From Gordius sp. MW1 (taxonomy: Eukaryota; Nematomorpha; Gordioida; Gordea; Gordiidae), in NCBI GenBank assembly GCA_964036665.1, contig OZ038531.1, forward strand, positions 9,920,168-9,984,167: 64,000 nt of DNA, in the 5' to 3' direction. Below, one piece after another: positions 59,016 through 64,000 of this stretch (position 1 is the stretch's first letter; every line of letters begins with the position of its first letter). A program made the translations under genes and the position numbers. The notes below the pieces were generated by a model that made no database searches, was not told where the DNA came from, and saw nothing but the letters and a program-made list of their open reading frames with translations.

Positions 59016-60409
59016 AACAACATTAGTTGCTTGCCATGTTGAAAAAATATTATCTTTTTTGTTCCGATTTTAAACCATAAAAAGCCACACTTTTGTTAAA
59101 TTTAAAGATGTTATATAGCATTACAAACAATTTTATATTGTTTTTTTCGTGTGAAAAACTACTTATACTAAAATTTTGGAAAATAAAAATTTAAGAGACC
59201 AAAAAATTGATAAGGGCAAGTTTTAAAAAGGTTAGGAATTCCTATTAAGTCGAATAGAGCGTAATTTAAAGTACATAAAATATTTTATTACCTTTGATGC
59301 GTAAAATCAATTTCATATCATTTTTATATTGTTGCCATATTACTAATAATGGTGTAATCACTTCTTATTTTTTTTATGATTTAGCTAATTTTTAAATGAT
59401 AATGTAATAATTCAAACACTTGCATTTACATTATATAAATCTAAATTTTTTGTCTTTTAAGAATACCTAAGGGGGCTGATTAACCAAGCCTCCCTCACCA
59501 CCCTAAAAATAAAATTTAAAGCCTAGTTACTCATAATTTAATTATTTCCATATATTTTAAATGCTTCTAATATTTTTCCATACCTAAATACGCTTCAATT
59601 TATTGGTTTTTAAGGGCAAATAAAAAATTAATGTTGCCTTTTTAATGCTATTTAGAATTTTATTTCAGTGTCTAATTTACTTGTAAATCAAATCGGTAAA
59701 ATTATAAATTAAATTTTTATCCAATTCTATCTTATTAATTGTCTTAATTGTAACTCGAATCAAAATTTGCATATTTATTGATATACAATTCTTAAGACAC
59801 CCCCTTACCCGCTATTTATGCATCCTTAATAAAATTTCTAAAATTATAATAAACTATATTGACTAAAAATGAATACATGCTTTGCAAAGTTTGGAATTAT
59901 TGGGCTTCTGAATAAATCTCAAAATTATAAAAATGTGATTAAAACGTTTTTTGATTTTTTTCTCCGACAGTGCGCTGAGAAAAAGCGCCGCAAGTATGTG
60001 AATTCGGTGAGGTTGGACCTTATGGAGGTTCCCGAAAAATTCTGCCGGTAACTGGCCTGATGGTCAATAGGTAGCGGGTAAACAAGAACCCGCGGTGGTA
60101 AGTAAAATTTTACACAAAGTTTGCTTAAGTGTGATGAGAAAGCTTAAAATCAATGTGTCCGCCTATAATGGTAGTGTGAATGATGCAGGGTAGGAGTGGT
60201 AGAAGCTAAGAAGTATAGCTTCTTTGCTATCCGGCTAAACGAAGATGAGCACTGTACCACTGAGTTATTGGAAAGGTGTCCGATCCCTTGCTGACAAAAC
60301 GTGTTGTTCACCCGTATATCACATTAAATTTGACGTAGTCGATTACAAAGTTACGTGTCCTAAAGCTTATAGTTTCCAGGTATTATGATTGCAAAGTACT
60401 CCGAGTTGC
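59016..60409. other. No supported gene
   Basis: The first part is the upstream region of the DUF229 gene and is strongly AT-rich. From 59940 to 60310 the base composition is closer to even and contains a small inverted repeat (agaagctaagaagtatagcttct). No coding or RNA family is recognised; it may be an old transposon fragment. Confidence 0.4.
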
Positions 60410-60990
60410 CTTTTTTAGTGTCTCGATCTCGTCTCGTCTCGGGCTCAAAAACAAAATCTCGTCTTTTCTCGGGAGCGATTATGAAAATCTCTATCTTGTC
60501 TCGTCTCGGTCTAGAAAAATCTCGATCTCGTCTCGTCTCGACTTTTTAAAAAAAATATATACGGACTAAAATTTTCTCCTGTTTTATTAGAAATATTAAA
60601 TAAGTGTTAAAAAATCCAAATGGCAAATTTTTAAATTTTTTTAAAAATTTGAATACACAAACTTTTCAAAGATTTAGCAGACACGACATCTCATTGACAA
60701 AGATATGAATTAATTTATAAAGATAACATTTTCTATGGAAAGCGCAGACTAAACTATAAATAAATTTGAAGTATAGTAAATTAAATTTTATTTTTCTAGC
60801 AAATTATAACATTTGTATCAAATTCACTGTGTTTTCATCTAACGATCAATAAAAAGTCGAGATCTAGCCGAAAAAATCTCATATCGTCTCGTCTCGACAT
60901 CAAAATTCTCGTCTCGATCTAGATTCCATTTTAAAAATTCTCGTCTCCTCTCACCGAGATTTTTCTTAGATTTTCCGCATCACCGTTTCA
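60410..60990. repeat. hAT fragment with ctcgtctcg repeats
   Basis: Both margins consist of repeated tctcgtctcg and tctcgatctcg phrases around an AT-rich centre. The right end reads caccgagatttttcttagat followed by tttccgcatcacc, matching the end at 53005 in inverse orientation. It looks like a short non-autonomous copy. Target duplications are not clear. Confidence 0.6.
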
Positions 60991-61431
60991 AACCATTTAA
61001 AAAAAATTGGCTAATACAACATGTAAAGTGTTTAGTAACGAGCCTATAGATACCTTGACTAGAATCGCTTTTTGGGCCATCTGGGCACTCAGACCGATGG
61101 CTTACATTTGGTCTAGTGTGCTTGCATTTTGGATTTAAGTTCCCTTTGCGATTACAAGTGGAGAATCAAATATATAAAACGACGAATGAAGGCACCACCG
61201 TATGGTTGGTTGTGTAGTAATAGTTTTAGATATACATCTGATCCCTCTCCCATAACTAAAACCCAACGATTATAAGAGGATCAATTAACTAAAATTGAGG
61301 CTCATCCAGAGAACCGGTCGGAGACTTCATGACCCATTGAAAATATCTGCGAGCCTAATGCTTTTGGTAACTGTATCCGTACACGAAGACTCAAGTCCTT
61401 AAAACGTTCTAATTGACACGTTACTTTCTAG

Positions 61432-61861
61432 CAACCAGCACCTATGTCGGAAGAAGTTTTAAAGAGGATGGTGCTGTTGATGGACCATGTGTGCATCCAC
61501 AAACAAAATGTGGTGCCATATATATATGATTTCGTAATTCTTAATAAATTTATTAGATTTTTGTGTACTACATTTGTAGATAAGCATCCCCAAGTAAGAA
61601 AATAAATTATTATATTTTATTTATACTTAAAATTATAATTTTAACTTAAATACGCCATTATAGGCCATTAGTATTGTGCACGCTACTATCTCACCTAATG
61701 ACAAATTATTACTTAAAGTTCTAGGGTCCTTATACCCTTTCATCATAACTGTAATCAAAGACTTTATTTTCAATGCTACCAATATCTCTAATTCTGACTC
61801 ATATAATATGATTTGGGTCGATAATCTTGAGCTAAAAATCGCTTTAGGGTGCAAACTGTGA
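61432..61861 (+). CDS. Last two exons of an unidentified helical protein
   Basis: Exon 61432-61593 (54 codons) and exon 61664-61861 (66 codons with TGA) are joined by a 70-bp intron with gtaaga and attatag, phase 0. The protein reads PMSEEVLKRMVLLMDHVCIH, then VVPYIYDFVILNKFIRFL, and in the second exon LLLKVLGSLYPFIITVIKDF. Regular amphipathic and hydrophobic spacing suggests a helical-repeat protein, but I do not recognise the family. The acceptor ttactttctag before 61432 implies earlier exons, which are not identified between 61000 and 61430. The stop is 68 bases upstream of the CDK9 start on the same strand. Confidence 0.55.
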
Positions 61862-61929
61862 GTGTATTTTTACGACCGAAATCTTAAATATCTAACATAT
61901 GTTAAACTAATTTGAGAAATCGGCAAAAA

Positions 61930-63844
61930 ATGAGCCAAAATAAAAAACTAGAAAATTATGATTACCCATATTGTCCTGATTGTTTTACAAAATATGAGAA
62001 AATTACAAAAATTGGGCAGGGAACATTTGGGTTTGCGACATTGTGTATATGCTATATTTTAAATTAGAGAAGTTTTTAAAGCCAAAAATCGATCAACAAA
62101 GCAGCTTGTTGCATTAAAAAAAATTCTAATGGAAAACGAAAAAGAAGGAGTATGATTTTAACCATTAAAATTCAAATTTTTAGTTTCCAATTACAGCTTT
62201 AAGAGAGATTAAAATCTTACAGCTTTTACGCCAAGAGAACATAGTTCACCTCATTGAAATCTGCATTACTAAAAGTAACAAATTTTTAATATTCCTAAAA
62301 ATTTAACTATTTGCTCACTAGATTCACATCAGAATAAGACAAAACCTACATTTTACCTTGTGTTTGAATTTTGTGAACATGATCTAGCTGGGTTATTAAG
62401 TAACTTGCATGTAAAATTTTCTTTGGGAGAAATCAAAAAAGTTATGCAACAGCTATTGAATGGCTTATATTTTATACATAGCAATAAAGTAAGCAAATTT
62501 TGGCCTGATGAATAATATTCATTAATTGTTTGTAAACCTTTATAAAATAATTATTGGTATTATTTATACAATAGTTCTATCATCCTATGATTAGATAAAA
62601 TGTATTATGAGAACTTGCATAAATAAAAAAACACTGAATATACTTTTTTATGGTTGCAAGTTTAATTAAGCAGTAATAAGTTTATTTATCTAACTGTTTT
62701 TTTAATATATATTATTAGTTCTGTTTTTAAAATTTAATTGATACTCTCCTATAATAACCTTATAATTGAATTTATGCAATAACAATGTTTAAACACTTTA
62801 AGATTCTGCACCGTGATATGAAAGCTGCCAATATCCTTATAACTAAAATGGGTGTTTTAAAATTAGCCGATTTTGGACTTGCTAGAGCTTTTAGCCTTAG
62901 TAATTCTAAAGGTCTTACATCATCCAATCGTTATACAAATCGTGTTGTAACTCTATGGTACCGTCCTCCTGAATTGTTGTTAGGTAATTGCATATATTTA
63001 TACATCAGACCCAAGTTTATTAAAAAGGTGAGCGTAATTATGGCCCTCCTATTGATATGTGGGGAGCTGGCTGCATAATGGCTGAATTATGGACTCGAAG
63101 TCCCATCATGCAAGTCAGTCTTTATGGTGTATTGAACTAATTTATGGTTATTTAGGGATTTAACAGATATAAGAGATTGTCTTTAAGGTTAATGAGATTT
63201 AATTTTTAAAATAGACACTCGATATTATGCACCTATTACGCACTTTTATTTTTTAATTAGTAACATTTTCCAAAATTTATATAAAAAGTTGTTATACTGA
63301 TTTGCAATCAAACGTTTACCATAATTATTGGCAAATGGGAAATTTTAGCTTTCCATAATTTGTTTTTTTCCTTGCTTTTTGTCTAATTTGTTCAAAATGT
63401 GTTTTTTAAACTTTAATTTAAACGACCATAAATTGATTAATAATATTAGCTGTTTTTCATATTTACTTTGAACATAAGCACTTTAACCTTTCTTAACTGC
63501 CAAAGTTGCATCTAAATATTCAACATCGGCACTAGGGCCAAAGCGAACAGCACCAATTGAACTTGATCAGTCAATTGTGCGGTTCTATCTCACCCGAAAT
63601 ATGGCCAGATTGCGAGCGACTCGAATTGTACAACTCCCTCAACCTGCTCCGAGACCAAAAACGCAAGGTGAAAGAACGCTTGCGAACATACGTCAAAGAT
63701 GGCCTTGCCCTAGACCTTCTGGATAAACTCTTAACGCTCGACCCCTCTAAGAGGATAGACAGTGACGAGGCCTTAAATCACGACTTTTTTTGGACCGACC
63801 CCATGCCTGCAGATTTGGGTAAAATTTGGCAAAAGTCACTTTAA
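61930..63844 (+). CDS. CDK9: CDK9, kinase of P-TEFb, seven exons
   Basis: CDK9 with cyclin T phosphorylates the RNA polymerase II C-terminal domain and pausing factors to release elongation. Exons: 61930-62030, 62068-62149, 62184-62274, 62322-62488, 62803-62983, 63028-63113, 63536-63844. They give 338 residues, all phases agreeing. Seen motifs: [19 protein letters not shown] (glycine loop), [20 protein letters not shown] (catalytic Lys and the CDK9 helix), [12 protein letters not shown] (hinge), [14 protein letters not shown] (catalytic loop), [10 protein letters not shown], then [19 protein letters not shown] with the activating Thr. The end [18 protein letters not shown] matches CDK9 rather than CDK12/13. 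The activation segment is three residues longer than the human one. It lacks the human C-terminal tail. Introns 1, 2 and 5 are only 37, 34 and 44 bp. The upstream gene ends 68 bases before. Confidence 0.97.
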
Positions 63845-64000
63845 AATTGTATATTTTCTCTAAATGACTCCAAATCAGGTTTGTTAATCCTAAGAAAATG
63901 TTGGCATACATATATTCTTTTATCCCAATCTAAAGATAGCCAAAATTTATAATTGATTTTAGCGTTATAAAATTGAATTTAAGTTTACCGCCTCGTGATC
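63845..64000. other. CDK9 3' flank, window end
   Basis: AT-rich sequence after the CDK9 stop. No further feature is recognised. Confidence 0.5.

Noticed and set aside
60000..60300. Possible structured RNA or tRNA-like segment
   Set aside because: The short hairpin agaagctaagaagtatagcttct and mixed composition were examined, but no cloverleaf or known RNA core could be built.

Overview
The window is nuclear DNA of an AT-rich, transposon-crowded invertebrate animal. The host genes are animal genes interrupted by GT-AG introns, some only 34 to 68 bp long: receptor tyrosine phosphatase, ENY2, VMA21, TRAPPC1, a DUF229 membrane protein and CDK9. The Helitron has the 3' end familiar from insects and other arthropods, and piggyBac, many hAT elements, RTE, a second non-LTR element and Gypsy are all present. 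An arthropod or another small-gene ecdysozoan or lophotrochozoan would fit; the sequence alone does not settle the phylum.

Layout. 1-8.6 kb: a decayed autonomous hAT (832-8558, exact 8-bp target duplication) whose transposase is split by a piggyBac-like insertion (TTAA duplication), which carries another hAT relic and hairpin MITEs. 9.0-14.05 kb, minus strand: ENY2 in four exons. Its second intron holds a 1.9-kb palindromic transposon, and its first intron is almost completely filled by a same-strand 305-codon open frame. 14.1-22.1 kb: repeats, including a hairpin upstream of ENY2, a GC-rich-ended hAT, a 125-130 bp tandem array, a foldback element split by a Helitron and a small hAT. 22.6-32.2 kb: an old LINE fragment, then the cytoplasmic half of a receptor tyrosine phosphatase on the plus strand, with an active D1 and a catalytically dead D2. 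32.8-36.8 kb: hAT relics and tandem exon-like units. 36.8-41.4 kb: an AT-rich tandem array invaded by a young, intact Gypsy element. 43.85-45.67 kb, minus strand: a tight VMA21, TRAPPC1, GON7-like cluster. 46.75-52.9 kb: a LINE flanked by an unusually long (about 155 bp) duplication, with an RTE element nested in it. 56.85-59.0 kb, minus: a DUF229 sulfatase-fold membrane protein. 61.4-63.85 kb, plus: the end of an unidentified gene followed 68 bp later by complete CDK9.

How the genes relate. ENY2 (SAGA and TREX-2) and CDK9 (P-TEFb) act in RNA polymerase II transcription. VMA21 and TRAPPC1 act in the ER-Golgi system. Neighbours are not obviously one pathway. What they share is compact head-to-tail packing (20, 54 and 68 bp between stop and next start), which suggests polycistronic or overlapping transcription. 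The least ordinary arrangement is the intron-nested reading frame of ENY2, where retaining or splicing a single intron would switch the message between two unrelated proteins.

Exons were deduced by reading splice sites and protein similarity by eye; no alignment or transcript data were available.
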